Made by a program: the position numbers and the translations under genes. This document shows, piece after piece, positions 1-8,697 of a stretch of 32,093 bases of DNA (position 1 is the stretch's first letter; each line of letters opens with the position of its first letter). The DNA is from Roseiflexaceae bacterium. GTDB taxonomy: Bacteria > Chloroflexota > Chloroflexia > Chloroflexales > Roseiflexaceae. The notes under the pieces are model-generated. The model did not search any database and was not told the DNA's origin. It saw nothing but the letters and a program-made list of their open reading frames with translations. The stretch is from NCBI GenBank assembly GCA_947474225.1, contig CANJHS010000032.1:1-32093 (forward strand), in the 5' to 3' direction.

Positions 1-1
1 A

Positions 2-409
2 TTGTTCATCGGGGCAGCCGAGCCACGCCCGACCGGCATCCTCTGGCACGAATGGCTGGGCATCGCCTTCGGCGTCATCGCCGTCGTCCACATCTATCGC
101 AGTTGGGATTGGATCATCGCCACGTTGTCCCGATTCTTCGGCACTCAGACTGCCACGACGCGCTTCAGTGTCATCCTCAATGTGCTGCTGTTTGTGGCAA
201 TGACCATCGCGGTGGCTAGCGGCATTGCCATCAGCCGCGAGGCACTGCGCACCCTCGGCCTCGAGTGGCTGACCAACCGCGCCTGGCGCAACCTGCACGG
301 CTTGTCGGCTGAGGCCTCTGTCATTCTCGTCGGCGTGCATATCGCCATGCACTGGAATTGGATCTTCGGACTCTTGCGACGCAAATCAACTGCAGCGGTG
401 GAGGCATAA
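2..409 (+). CDS. DUF4405-type cytochrome-b-like membrane protein (5' partial)
   Basis: About 135 residues of a helical membrane protein running in from the left edge; the true start is probably upstream, since no ribosome site is visible before the TTG at 2. Three hydrophobic segments are visible (about residues 18-32, 52-72 and 100-120). Histidines at H16, H30, H99, H113 and H117 sit at helix ends, as in DUF4405 and cytochrome b561-like families where such residues are proposed to ligate haem. The motif HEWLGIAFG near the start and the LHGLSAE...HIAMHWNW pattern near the end fit DUF4405. It probably takes part in membrane electron transfer, but haem binding is inferred. The next gene follows after 3 bases and its ribosome site (GGAGG, 400-404) lies inside this gene, so the two are cotranscribed. 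Confidence 0.75.
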   Translation: MFIGAAEPRPTGILWHEWLGIAFGVIAVVHIYRSWDWIIATLSRFFGTQTATTRFSVILNVLLFVAMTIAVASGIAISREALRTLGLEWLTNRAWRNLHGLSAEASVILVGVHIAMHWNWIFGLLRRKSTAAVEA

Positions 410-412
410 ACG

Positions 413-694
413 ATGCGAAAAATCTTCGGCCGCACCCTGGCCATCCTCCTCGTCGCCGGCGCATTGGTCACCATGACGAACTACGCCGTCACCAGCGGCG
501 CTACCGGCAGTCGCTTTGGCGGCGACCGCGAAGAGCACGAGCGCCGCGAACGCCCCGTTAACCCTGATAGTCTGACCATCCGGTACCCTGCCCTTGGCGT
601 CGCCGCGGGGCTCATGCCCACGGTTTTTAAAATTATCGGCCTGGGCATAGTGACGGTTCAGGTGGGTAATCTACGCAAGCGCCTGCGCCGCTGA
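413..694 (+). CDS. small two-helix membrane protein of unknown function
   Basis: Ninety-three residues, start ATG at 413 placed 8 bases after a GGAGG ribosome site. The first hydrophobic stretch (about residues 8-28) could be a signal anchor. A highly charged segment (RFGGDREEHERRERP, about 33-47) and a second helix (about 58-82) ending in an Arg/Lys cluster follow. I do not recognise the family. Its position directly behind the DUF4405 gene and before a strong terminator makes it the last gene of that unit, so it may be a small partner of the cytochrome-like protein; this is inference. Confidence 0.65.
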   Translation: MRKIFGRTLAILLVAGALVTMTNYAVTSGATGSRFGGDREEHERRERPVNPDSLTIRYPALGVAAGLMPTVFKIIGLGIVTVQVGNLRKRLRR

Positions 695-755
695 ATGTTC
701 TAATCTGCGATTCGCTACACGTACGACGACGAACATCGCAGCACGGCGCTCCTCC

Positions 756-786
756 GGGAATCACCTTGTGTGATTCCCGCTTTTTT
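756..786 (+). terminator. rho-independent terminator
   Basis: Stem GGGAATCAC / GTGATTCCC (9 bp, perfect) with a 5-base loop, followed after two bases by six T residues. It closes the DUF4405/small-membrane-protein unit. The remaining bases up to 994 hold no gene I can support. Confidence 0.85.
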
Positions 787-856
787 GATTCTGTAGCAAC
801 TCCATATGCTGACGTGCCACCAACGGGTCAGGCAGCGTTTGTGGTGACCAACAGGG

Positions 857-867
857 TTTGCTACACT
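857..867 (+). promoter_or_regulatory. putative promoter -10 for the ABC ATPase
   Basis: TACACT (862-867) is preceded by TGC, an extended -10. A weak -35-like TTGTGG lies at 839-844 with 17 bp spacing. The same TTTGCTACA string precedes purB. If used it gives a leader of about 120 bases before the ATG at 995. Confidence 0.4.
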
Positions 868-994
868 AAAAGGGCGCATGTTGCTGCGATTCTGCGTAGC
901 ATTCGCCGCATTTGATTCACGATTAGCTATCCACTTCCCAGACAGACAAGCCAAACCACCGAATAACGACATCGCCACCGAGAGAATCGACGCA

Positions 995-2071
995 ATGGAA
1001 CCAATCATAAAACTCCATCAGGTGACCTACCAACCCCCCACAGCGGTACACCCCATCGTCACAGCATTGAGTATCGATCTGCACCCAGCCGAAGTACTGG
1101 TGCTGCTGGGACCGAGCGGTTCGGGCAAAACGACCACGCTCCGACTCATCGCCGGGCTCGAGCTACCCAACGCTGGGTTGATTACCATTCGCGGCGTGCC
1201 CGCAGGACGCACCATGCCGCCCGAAGCGCGCCGGGTGGGCATGGTCTTCCAAGACTACGCACTCTTCCCGCATATGACCGTGCTCGAAAACGTCCGCTTC
1301 GCCTTGCATGCAACCCCCAAACCGCAGCAACTCGGCCAGGCGATGCACGCCATTGCGCAGGTCGGCCTGGCGGGACTCGAACAACGCATGCCGCATCAGT
1401 TATCGGGCGGTCAACAGCAACGCGTCGCCATCGCCCGGGCACTCGCACCGCAACCGAGTGTCATTCTGCTCGACGAGCCGTTCAGCAACCTCGACACTGC
1501 GATCCGCGACCGCGTGCGCACCGAACTACGGACGATTCTGCGTGCCGCAAACACCGCAGCGATTATCGTCACCCATGACCAGACCGAGGCGCTCGCAATC
1601 GCCGACCGGGTGGCACTGCTGCATGACGGGATTCTGCACCAAATCGGCACCCCCGAAGCGCTCTACGGCGCGCCGCGCACACGCTTTGCAGCACAATTTA
1701 TGGGCCCTGCCGATTTTGTCGTAGTCGATGCCCCATTCCAAACGAGTATGGGGCCGGTCACACCGGTCGGTACCATCCCAGCGAATCCCAATCTGACTGT
1801 TTTGGTGCGCTACGACGATGTAGCGGTTACCGTCAACACCACGAATCCCAATGCGGAAGTCATCGAACGGCTCTTCGAAGGCCCGTCCTATCTCTACACC
1901 TGTCGCCTCGACGATGGCGCTCACGTCCACTGCCGCACCCCGTACGAAACCAAGATTCCCATCGGTCATCGCATCGCGTTGTCATACGCAGCGACGCATC
2001 CCATGGTCTGCTTTGCGGATGAAGTCGCCTGCGGTCACGTCACCGCGACGGACACCGGTCGCCGGTCATGA
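995..2071 (+). CDS. ABC transporter ATP-binding protein (PotA/FbpC/MalK-like, with TOBE-type C-terminus)
   Basis: 358 residues. The nucleotide-binding domain spans about residues 5-235: Walker A GPSGSGKT at 39-46, Q-loop FQDYALFP, signature LSGGQQQRVAIARAL, Walker B VILLDEPFSNLD and the H-loop VTHDQ. The last 120 residues resemble the TOBE region of importers for iron, sulfate, polyamine or sugar. Start chosen at ATG 995 with GAGAGA about 9 bases upstream; an in-frame ATG at 878 would add 39 residues unlike the family and has no ribosome site. It would energise uptake across the cytoplasmic membrane, but no permease or binding protein is adjacent, so the substrate cannot be named. purB starts 42 bases downstream behind its own extended -10. 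Confidence 0.85.
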   Translation: MEPIIKLHQVTYQPPTAVHPIVTALSIDLHPAEVLVLLGPSGSGKTTTLRLIAGLELPNAGLITIRGVPAGRTMPPEARRVGMVFQDYALFPHMTVLENVRFALHATPKPQQLGQAMHAIAQVGLAGLEQRMPHQLSGGQQQRVAIARALAPQPSVILLDEPFSNLDTAIRDRVRTELRTILRAANTAAIIVTHDQTEALAIADRVALLHDGILHQIGTPEALYGAPRTRFAAQFMGPADFVVVDAPFQTSMGPVTPVGTIPANPNLTVLVRYDDVAVTVNTTNPNAEVIERLFEGPSYLYTCRLDDGAHVHCRTPYETKIPIGHRIALSYAATHPMVCFADEVACGHVTATDTGRRS

Positions 2072-2074
2072 CTT

Positions 2075-2083
2075 TGCTACAAT
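2075..2083 (+). promoter_or_regulatory. extended -10 promoter of purB
   Basis: TGCTACAAT: an extended -10 (TG-N-TACAAT, hexamer 2078-2083) just after the stop of the ABC ATPase gene and 30 bases before the purB ATG. No clear -35, as often seen for extended -10 promoters. Confidence 0.5.
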
Positions 2084-2113
2084 AGAATCAGGAAAAGCAG
2101 AACGAGGTAGGCT

Positions 2114-3490
2114 ATGGCAGACGCATTGACGGCACTTTCACCCCTTGACGGGCGCTACCACGCGGACGTCTCGGTTTTAGCAGGCTACTTCGCCGAAAGT
2201 GCGTTGATGCGCTATCGCATCCGCGTCGAAGTCGAATACCTCATCATGCTCTGCAAAGCGCGTCCCGTCGTGGCCGTTGCCAACCTCGAGCCTGCCAAAG
2301 TCGACGCCCTGCGCGCCTTGTACAAAGTCTTTGGGCCCGACGAAGCAGCCGCTATTGCCGCCATCGATATGCGGGTCAACCACGACGTCAAAGCCATCGA
2401 ATACTGGCTCCGTGACCGCCTCGATGCCCTGGGCATCGGGCATCTCAAAGAGATGATTCACTTCGGCTTGACCTCCGAAGACGTCAACAATCTGTCGTAT
2501 GCCCTGATGGTGCGTGAAGCGCGTGACAATGTCCTGTCGCCCGCCATCGGCGAGGTGATGAATCACCTCCACACCCTCAGCCTCGACGAAGCCAACACCG
2601 TCATGCCGGCCCGCACCCACGGCCAAATCGCCACGCCGACCACCTTTGGCAAAGAAATGGCCGTCATTCTGGCGCGTCTGCAACGGGCCCGCGATACCCT
2701 CAACCGCATCCCCCTGACGGGCAAACTCACCGGCGCGACCGGCACACTGGCAGCCCACGCCGTCGCCATGCCCGATGTCGACTGGATAGTCTTTGCCCGC
2801 GCCTTTGTGCGCTCGCTCGACCTCGAGCCATTGATGCTGACGACCCAAATCGAGCCCAACGACTCGCTCGCCGAGATCTGCGACGCGATGCGCCGCATCT
2901 GCACCATCCTGACCGATATGGATCAGGACCTGTGGCGCTACGTGTCGGATGGCTACCTCGTGCAACGCCCCAAGGCGGGCGAAGTCGGCTCGTCCACCAT
3001 GCCGCACAAAGTCAATCCCATCGACTTCGAAAACTCCGAGGGCAACCTGGGCATCGCCGGCGCACTGCTCGAATTCTTTGCGCGCAAACTGCCCGTCTCG
3101 CGACTGCAACGCGACCTGACAGGCAGCACGGTACTCCGCAACCTGGGCGTCGCCTTTGGGCACATGGTCATCGGCTGTAGCCGCGCCGCCAAAGGACTGA
3201 GTAAAATCAGCACCAACCGCGAACTCATGCACCAACACGTCGTCGATCACCCCGAGGTATTGGCCGAGGCATACCAGACGATTCTGCGCCGCGCCAACGT
3301 CAATGAGCCCTATGAACTGCTCAAAACCCTGACCCGCGGCAAAACCACCGTCACGATGGCAGATTTGCATGCGTTCATCGACACACTACCTGTCGACGAT
3401 GCCCTCAAAGCCGAGCTGCGGGCCCTCACCCCCGAACGCTATATCGGTGTTGCTCCTGCGTTGGCGAATCTGATTATCCGCAAACAATAA
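2114..3490 (+). CDS. purB: adenylosuccinate lyase
   Basis: 458 residues, the same length class as E. coli PurB (456). It cleaves fumarate from SAICAR and from adenylosuccinate in de novo purine and AMP synthesis; cytosolic tetramer. The fumarase/aspartase superfamily signature SSTMPHKVNP is at about residues 293-302, with S293 the expected counterpart of E. coli catalytic S295. TSEDVNN occurs in the N-terminal third, and H169 in ARTHGQ corresponds to E. coli H171. The ribosome site GAGGTAGG ends 3-4 bases before ATG 2114. It is a single-gene unit with its own promoter and terminator, and lies 13 kb from purL in the same window. Nothing is missing or odd in the reading frame. Confidence 0.97.
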   Translation: MADALTALSPLDGRYHADVSVLAGYFAESALMRYRIRVEVEYLIMLCKARPVVAVANLEPAKVDALRALYKVFGPDEAAAIAAIDMRVNHDVKAIEYWLRDRLDALGIGHLKEMIHFGLTSEDVNNLSYALMVREARDNVLSPAIGEVMNHLHTLSLDEANTVMPARTHGQIATPTTFGKEMAVILARLQRARDTLNRIPLTGKLTGATGTLAAHAVAMPDVDWIVFARAFVRSLDLEPLMLTTQIEPNDSLAEICDAMRRICTILTDMDQDLWRYVSDGYLVQRPKAGEVGSSTMPHKVNPIDFENSEGNLGIAGALLEFFARKLPVSRLQRDLTGSTVLRNLGVAFGHMVIGCSRAAKGLSKISTNRELMHQHVVDHPEVLAEAYQTILRRANVNEPYELLKTLTRGKTTVTMADLHAFIDTLPVDDALKAELRALTPERYIGVAPALANLIIRKQ

Positions 3491-3521
3491 AATTTTTCTG
3501 ATTCGTACCACCTGGTTTTTG

Positions 3522-3553
3522 CACCCTCCAAGACGTTTTGGAGGGTGATTTTG
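3522..3553 (+). terminator. rho-independent terminator of purB
   Basis: Stem CACCCTCCAA / TTGGAGGGTG (10 bp) with a 6-base loop, followed by ATTTTGTT. The stretch 3554-3785 that follows holds no gene. It does contain a hairpin with arms TCCTACGC / GTGTAGGA at about 3695-3721 in the presumed leader of the next gene; no known riboswitch was recognised there. Confidence 0.8.
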
Positions 3554-3785
3554 TTCCGTTTTGCGAAAAATCACGCTGACCATTGACGTCACACAGTACA
3601 CCATTCATGTACCCATGTGGTTGTCACGACAGTCGTTTTGGATTGATTGAAAAGCGGTTTGCTTTCGTTTTGACCTGCTGCGTTTCGTGTCATTCCTACG
3701 CCATAGACGCATGTGTAGGAACTAATCCCTGCGCTATCGCGTCTGTGTTTGACGAGGGTTACTCACTCGCACGACGGAGGAATGC

Positions 3786-5219
3786 ATGAAACGAACCTTA
3801 ACAATCCTGGCAATCATCGCAGCACTGCTGCCGACCATTGCCCTGGCCGCCCCAATCCACCCTTCCGACCACGGGCACGGTGGCGGCGGCGGTTACACGA
3901 GGACGTTGAGCATCGAGCGGCAGTCTCGCGACATTTTGTTTGAGTCGTCTGATCCGAGCAAACGGATCGAACTCAAAATCGAAGTCCAGGGTGGGGTCAG
4001 ACCATATACCTACACCTGGTACCAAGGTGCGTTGGGCGACATCAGCACGCAGGTAAGCACCCGTTCCGCGGCTCGCATTTCGATTACTCCAGGCAGCTAC
4101 ACATTCTGGGCGAATGTGACGGACCGTGCCGGCACTTCTGTCGATTCGACCGAAATAGCCGTCGAATTCACAACCCCGGGTGAACTGCCGTTGGCAATCA
4201 GGTCACAGACCGGGGACCTCGACCTGATTGCCACCGATGGCAGCAAGTCGGTCGAACTCCAGGTCGTACCCGAAGGCGGCACAACGCCCTACGACATCAC
4301 CTGGTACGAGGGTGACTCGGGTGACACAACCAACTCCTTTGACACCGGTAGCAGCATCAGTATGGACCTCATCCCCGGCACGTATGCCTACTGGGCACAA
4401 GTCACCGATGCAAACGGCGATATGGTGGATTCTTCCACCATCAATGTGAATGTCGCTGCAGATCCATTGGCCTTCGTGACCGAGCCAGCCAGCACCACCG
4501 TGTTGTGGCGTACTGCGACGACAACCAAGACCACATTGCGCACCCAGGTCAAGGGCGGTCTTGCACCATACAGCTACAACTGGTTGCTCGAGGGAACGAC
4601 AGTCGGCACAGACGCAACCCTGGACGTCGCATTCAGCGCCGCCACCGACCCTGCACGCAACTATAGTGTCGAAGTCACCGACGATAATGGCGATGTGATT
4701 ACATCACGCACCGCAGTGGTCCGCCTCGTTATCCCAGCGGTCAAAATCATCAGCTCGACCACCAGTGTGACCGCCCGGATGTCCGGCAGCGATGCCCTCT
4801 TCAGCCTCAGCGCAACGGCGAGTGGTGGCGCTGGCCCACTGACCTACACCTGGTATAGCGGTACGCCGAGCGCACCTGGTGCAGTCGTTGGGACTGGCCG
4901 CGTCGCAAGCATGCGCATCGTCAATGCAGTCGCCGGTTCGTATCCGTACTACCTCGCAGTGACTGATAGCATCGGCACACGTGCAGTCAGTCGTGTGGCG
5001 ACGGTACGCGTGCCCGCCCCTGTCCGACCAACGGCCACACGCACGGTTGCCGTGCCTACGGCCACCGCTGTACCGCCAACTGCTACTGCCACCGATGTGC
5101 CGCCGACCGCTACGGACGTTCCTCCGACAGCGACTGTAGAACCAACCGCCACGGACGTTCCTCCGACGGCGACTACAGAACCGACCATCATGCCGACGCC
5201 GTTCCGCATCACGCGCTAA
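3786..5219 (+). CDS. secreted Ig-like repeat protein with Pro/Thr-rich C-terminal stalk
   Basis: 477 residues. A Sec signal peptide occupies residues 1-21 (cleavage after IALA). Four similar beta-sandwich modules of about 90 residues follow (about 45-130, 135-225, 228-320, 322-410), each carrying a 'GG..PY.Y.WY' motif (RPYTYTWY, TPYDITWY, APYSYNWL, GPLTYTWY) and a later 'Y..EVTD..G' strand, as in PKD/Ig-like folds. Residues 415-472 are a low-complexity PTAT/VPPTAT stalk. No sortase motif, transmembrane helix or other anchor follows; the chain ends PTPFRITR. GGAGG lies 6 bases before ATG 3786. It is probably exposed or released at the cell surface, perhaps adhesive; ligand unknown. Flanked by terminators, so a single-gene unit. 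Confidence 0.85.
   Translation: MKRTLTILAIIAALLPTIALAAPIHPSDHGHGGGGGYTRTLSIERQSRDILFESSDPSKRIELKIEVQGGVRPYTYTWYQGALGDISTQVSTRSAARISITPGSYTFWANVTDRAGTSVDSTEIAVEFTTPGELPLAIRSQTGDLDLIATDGSKSVELQVVPEGGTTPYDITWYEGDSGDTTNSFDTGSSISMDLIPGTYAYWAQVTDANGDMVDSSTINVNVAADPLAFVTEPASTTVLWRTATTTKTTLRTQVKGGLAPYSYNWLLEGTTVGTDATLDVAFSAATDPARNYSVEVTDDNGDVITSRTAVVRLVIPAVKIISSTTSVTARMSGSDALFSLSATASGGAGPLTYTWYSGTPSAPGAVVGTGRVASMRIVNAVAGSYPYYLAVTDSIGTRAVSRVATVRVPAPVRPTATRTVAVPTATAVPPTATATDVPPTATDVPPTATVEPTATDVPPTATTEPTIMPTPFRITR
5109..5186 (+). repeat. two 39-bp in-frame direct repeats in the PT-rich stalk
   Basis: 5109-5147 and 5148-5186 are near-identical 39-bp units, each encoding 13 residues of the pattern ATDVPPTAT(V/T)EPT. 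Being a multiple of three, unit gain or loss would change stalk length without a frameshift. Confidence 0.85.
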
Positions 5220-5231
5220 CACGGTATCCAC

Positions 5232-5268
5232 AAGCGGCTCCCCTGACGTGGTCACGGGAGCCGCTTTT
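5232..5268 (+). terminator. rho-independent terminator between convergent genes
   Basis: Perfect 11-bp stem AAGCGGCTCCC / GGGAGCCGCTT with a 13-base loop and trailing T residues. It terminates the Ig-like gene and may also serve the ABC-F gene arriving on the opposite strand. Confidence 0.85.
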
Positions 5269-5317
5269 CGGCGCACAAGTCAGTACACATAAGAATGGTC
5301 ACGCTGCAACAGGCGCA

Positions 5318-7300
5318 TTACACCGTCAATGCTGCCCATTCGTCATAGCGGGTGAGCAGGGTGCGTTCGATTTCGCTGTAGCGGGCAGCGTGGGCAGCGA
5401 TGCGCTTGGGATCTGTTTCGACGCCCGATAATGCGCTGGTAATATCGTTCTTTTCGGCTTCGAGGGCGGCGATTTCTTGTTCGATTTGTTCGCCACGGCG
5501 TTGGCGTTTGCGGTGTTCGCGCTCTTGGTCTTTGCTCATCGTCGGAGCTGTAGCGAGCTTGGTAGGCGCAGGATTGGCAGCCACGGCAGCCTTGGGCACG
5601 GTGGGGTTCACGAGGGTAGTGGCGGATCGTTTGTTCTGGGCTTCTTTTGCTTCCAAAAGCTCACGGTGCTCACTATAATTCCCATCAAACACCGTGATTT
5701 TGTTATCTTCGACGGTCCACAACGTATCGGCGACGGCATCGATGAAGTAGCGGTCGTGCGAGACAAACAAAATCGTGCCGTCGTACTCATTGAGGACGTC
5801 TTCGAGGGCTTCGCGGGCACCGATGTCGAGGTGATTGGTGGGTTCGTCGAGGATCAGCAGATTTCCACCAATCAAGGTCAATTGGGCTAATGCGACGCGG
5901 CCGCGTTCGCCTCCGGACAAGGTGCTGATGCGTTTAAAGACATCGTCACCACTGAACAAGAAGCGACCCAAAAATGTGCGCGCCTCGGTCTCTTTGATGA
6001 GCGGACGGACGCGGCGCATCTCGTCGAGGATCGAATTGGACATGACCAGCCCTTCGTGGGCCTGAGCATAATAATTAATTTGGACGTTGCTGCCGAGTCT
6101 GGCGTGGCCCCGCAATGGCGGCAATTCACCGACCATGGTGCGCACCAGCGTTGTTTTGCCGCTGCCGTTGACCCCCATCAGGGCCACGCGTTGTTGCCGA
6201 CGCAACACGAGCTCTGGGATGGTGATAAGGGTAACGTGCTGATTGCTGGGCAGTATGTAGCCGATGTCCATACGCTCAAAAACCATCACTTGGTCACCGC
6301 CACGCTGGCTGGCTTGCATCGCCAGGCTGAGCTTTTTTTGCTCTTCAGGGCGCAGCATGACGCTTTCGACCTTGCCGCTACCGCCTTGCCAGCCTTCCTT
6401 CATGCGCTCGAGGCGGCGTTCACGGCCGCGGGCTTGGGTCGACAGGGTGCTGTTTTTGTAGCGCCGGATAAAGGATTCGAGGCGGGCGATTTCTTCTTGT
6501 TGGGCTTGGTACTGCTTCCACATCAACTCCATTTTCTCAGCTTTGAGTTGTTGGAACTTCATGTAGCCGCCCGGGTAATCGCCGTCGAGGCGACCGAAGG
6601 CAATCTCGAGGGTGCGGTTGGTGACCCGATCGAGGAAGTAGCGATCGTGCGAGACAACAACCAGTGTCCCATCCCAGGATTTGAGGAACTTCTCGAGCCA
6701 TTCGAGGGCTGCCAGGTCGAGGTGATTGGTCGGTTCGTCGAGGAGCAGAATGTCGGGGCTGGACAACAGAATTGCTGCCAAGGCGGCGCGGGTCTTCATC
6801 CCACCCGAAAACTGGGACAAGCGCTGCGGTCCATGATAGTCGGGGTCAAAGCCCAATCCGGTCAGCACGCGCTCGATGGTACGCTCGATGTCGTACCCGC
6901 CGGCGTGTTCGAAGCGCGACAGCAATTCGCCGTAGCGGTCCATGCGATCGGCCCACTCAGGATGGTCATTGTGAGCAATCTCGTGTTCGAGCGTGGTAAT
7001 TTCGCTCTGCATCGTATGCAGGGCGACGAGCGCTTCGTCGAGCAAGCCACGCAGTGTCTGCGTATCGTCAAAGCGGGCCTCTTGGGCCAGATAGGACATG
7101 CGAATGCTACGGGCGGTCGACACCGAGCCCGAGCTGGCTGCTTCTTGACTGGCAATAATGCGCAACAGAGTGCTTTTGCCGGCGCCGTTGACGCCCACGA
7201 TGGCCACCCGTTCGCCCCGTGCAACATTGAAACTGATACCCGAAAAAATATTCGCCGCGCCAAAGAACTTCCCGATATTGTGTACCGTGAGAATCGACAT
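5318..7300 (-). CDS. ABC-F family ATPase (ribosome-associated type)
   Basis: 660 residues with two ABC domains and no membrane segments. Domain 1 has Walker A GVNGAGKS at 36-43, the signature in LSQFSGGMKTRAALA and ILLLDEPTNHLD. A charged helical linker holds QAQQEEIARLESFIRRYKNS. Domain 2 has GVNGSGKT, LSGGERGRVALAQ and LILDEPTNHLD. After an Ala/Pro/Lys spacer the last 80 residues form a coiled coil, as in the Uup/YdiF/YfmR branch. ABC-F proteins act on the ribosome in translation or antibiotic protection; which role applies is not decidable here. The start MSILTVHNIGKFFG matches the family; a TTG at 7312 would add four residues. It follows the membrane protein gene by about 18 bases, so they form an operon. 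Confidence 0.9.
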   Translation of the reverse strand: MSILTVHNIGKFFGAANIFSGISFNVARGERVAIVGVNGAGKSTLLRIIASQEAASSGSVSTARSIRMSYLAQEARFDDTQTLRGLLDEALVALHTMQSEITTLEHEIAHNDHPEWADRMDRYGELLSRFEHAGGYDIERTIERVLTGLGFDPDYHGPQRLSQFSGGMKTRAALAAILLSSPDILLLDEPTNHLDLAALEWLEKFLKSWDGTLVVVSHDRYFLDRVTNRTLEIAFGRLDGDYPGGYMKFQQLKAEKMELMWKQYQAQQEEIARLESFIRRYKNSTLSTQARGRERRLERMKEGWQGGSGKVESVMLRPEEQKKLSLAMQASQRGGDQVMVFERMDIGYILPSNQHVTLITIPELVLRRQQRVALMGVNGSGKTTLVRTMVGELPPLRGHARLGSNVQINYYAQAHEGLVMSNSILDEMRRVRPLIKETEARTFLGRFLFSGDDVFKRISTLSGGERGRVALAQLTLIGGNLLILDEPTNHLDIGAREALEDVLNEYDGTILFVSHDRYFIDAVADTLWTVEDNKITVFDGNYSEHRELLEAKEAQNKRSATTLVNPTVPKAAVAANPAPTKLATAPTMSKDQEREHRKRQRRGEQIEQEIAALEAEKNDITSALSGVETDPKRIAAHAARYSEIERTLLTRYDEWAALTV

Positions 7301-7318
7301 CGCTCCGTCCAAACTTGT

Positions 7319-7870
7319 CTATTGTGGTAGTGAATTCTGGGGTGGGGTAGCGGGGATGCTCCCGCGGGCAATGCTCATGCCCAAAAGACTGCCAATCAGC
7401 GAAAATGCCAGTGACAGCAGTCCTGAGATGACCCCGAACGCAGCGGTGATCCAGAGGGCAAACGAAAGCCCACTGCGAAGTGCCGGCAAATCGAGGGCAA
7501 TATCGGGCTGTACATCCTTCATCTGGGTCAAAATCTGACGCAACATGGCGTCGTCGATCATGGTCGCAAACAGGGCCCCGACAATCACCCAAAAGAGGAT
7601 GCTGCCGAGCAGGGCACCAATGCCTGCGACGACGCCGGCAGTGACTGCCTGGCCGGTTATTTCGTCACGGATCGGATGCCACTGGGACGCAAAGTATCCT
7701 GCCGGCATGGCCATCAACAGGGCTGCAAACGGCGCAACACAACAGCCGATGATGGCGGCAGGATTGCCGGATAACAACACTATGGGCAAAAATCCCAGCA
7801 CCGTGGCGCATATTATAACCACCAGTTGGGGGAGGAGAAATACCAATCCGGCTTTTGATCCTGCGCTCAT
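7319..7870 (-). CDS. polytopic membrane protein of unknown function
   Basis: 183 residues with about four hydrophobic segments (8-34, 38-58, 74-107, 132-170); the tail is Pro/Gln-rich. No family recognised. ATG at 7870 has AGAAGGA 8 bases upstream, and a -10 TATAAT at 7902-7907 on this strand lies 31 bases before it. It is the first gene of the unit ending with the ABC-F ATPase. Because ABC-F proteins lack membrane domains, this protein is unlikely to be its permease; the pairing is more likely a shared promoter. Confidence 0.7.
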   Translation of the reverse strand: MSAGSKAGLVFLLPQLVVIICATVLGFLPIVLLSGNPAAIIGCCVAPFAALLMAMPAGYFASQWHPIRDEITGQAVTAGVVAGIGALLGSILFWVIVGALFATMIDDAMLRQILTQMKDVQPDIALDLPALRSGLSFALWITAAFGVISGLLSLAFSLIGSLLGMSIARGSIPATPPQNSLPQ

Positions 7871-7901
7871 AGCAGTCCTTCTTTCGCCTCAATCAATTAC
7901 C

Positions 7902-7907
7902 ATTATA
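7902..7907 (-). promoter_or_regulatory. -10 element of the membrane protein/ABC-F operon
   Basis: Perfect TATAAT on the minus strand, 31 bases upstream of the ATG at 7870. No convincing -35 at 16-18 bp. Confidence 0.45.
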
Positions 7908-8040
7908 CCTGACGCGACGGTCAACGAGACGCGGTGCGTCCTGATGCGCAGTTCTACCTATTTCTTGCATGCATGGTAAAATACCATAAACTATAGAGTC
8001 CACTGTGAATCTACAATCCTCACTCCGTGCCGCAAACACA

Positions 8041-8611
8041 TGGCTTTTCGTGCTCTGTGTGGGGCGCTCCTCGCGCTGACGGTGATATTTCGTGTAGCAC
8101 TGCATACCGTGATCATCCCCGTCTACGGCGACAAGCTGGTCCACGGTGTCTAGAGTACCGACGGTGCTGGGGTATGGAGCAATAGTGAGAGCATCATTGC
8201 GGTCGAGCGCCTGCCGTGGACGCCGTGGAGCGTCGTGGCCTTCGATTGGTTGCGGCCGCCTGGTGAACCCCTCACGGTGACGCTGCACAGTGGCACAATG
8301 ACCATCGCAGCTGTTCCGACCCAAGGCGCACGGCGCGTGCAGCTGTTATTACCCCGGCCGCAACAACGGACGGCACTGCAGCTGACGAGTGCGACGCGGA
8401 GTATAGAAGGTGATCGGCGCGCACTGGGCGTTTTTTCTATCGCGTCGCACTGCAGCAGATGACTGTACCCACTGTTGCTTTTGTCATCATGCTGCTGGGC
8501 TATGCACTGCCGTTGCTAGGGGCTGTCGTGTGGCTACGGCACGGGGCGTGGTTCGGTACCGCGGTCTGCCGTTTTTGCGGTGGCGCGACAAACACTACCC
8601 CGAAAAAGTAG
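8041..8611 (+). pseudogene. decayed membrane protein gene, related to the N-terminal part of the next pseudogene
   Basis: From ATG 8041 the frame gives a hydrophobic segment, then IPVYGDKLVHGV and an in-frame TAG at 8151-8153. The same frame resumes with ERLPWTPWSVVAFDWLRPPG and runs through RSIEGDRRALGV. At the T6 run near 8431-8436 the coherent reading shifts frame, giving FYRVALQQMTVPTVAFVIML, a transmembrane segment, and ends at TAG 8609-8611. The pattern 'V.GVW......W....LA.....WA.WH.L...L..P' and 'GDRRALGV' reappears in the neighbouring remnant at 8698-9201, so the two are paralogous modules. At least one nonsense codon and one frameshift mean no intact product. Function unknown. Confidence 0.65.
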
Positions 8612-8697
8612 CCGTATCCCCACACCGGTCCTTTGGTATAGTACTGCAGTGCCAAATGCCAGACAGAATGACCCACAAGTTTTGAATTTTTCCCGCC

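Noticed and set aside
878..994. Earlier ATG at 878 as start of the ABC ATPase
   Set aside because: No ribosome site, only 10 bases after the presumed -10, and the 39 added residues do not fit the family.
2177..3370. Long open frame (397 codons) on the minus strand opposite purB
   Set aside because: Antisense shadow of a strongly conserved gene; the protein is low in plausible motifs, and no ribosome site was found.
3554..3785. Riboswitch before the Ig-like protein gene
   Set aside because: One simple hairpin is present, but no conserved core of a known riboswitch class was found.
4949..5212. Minus-strand VAVGGTSVAVG repeat protein
   Set aside because: It is the reverse reading of the PT-rich stalk repeats of the secreted protein.
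6056..7330. Long open frame (424 codons) on the plus strand opposite the ABC-F gene
   Set aside because: Same reason: the ABC-F frame carries both Walker and signature sets, the opposite frame has none.
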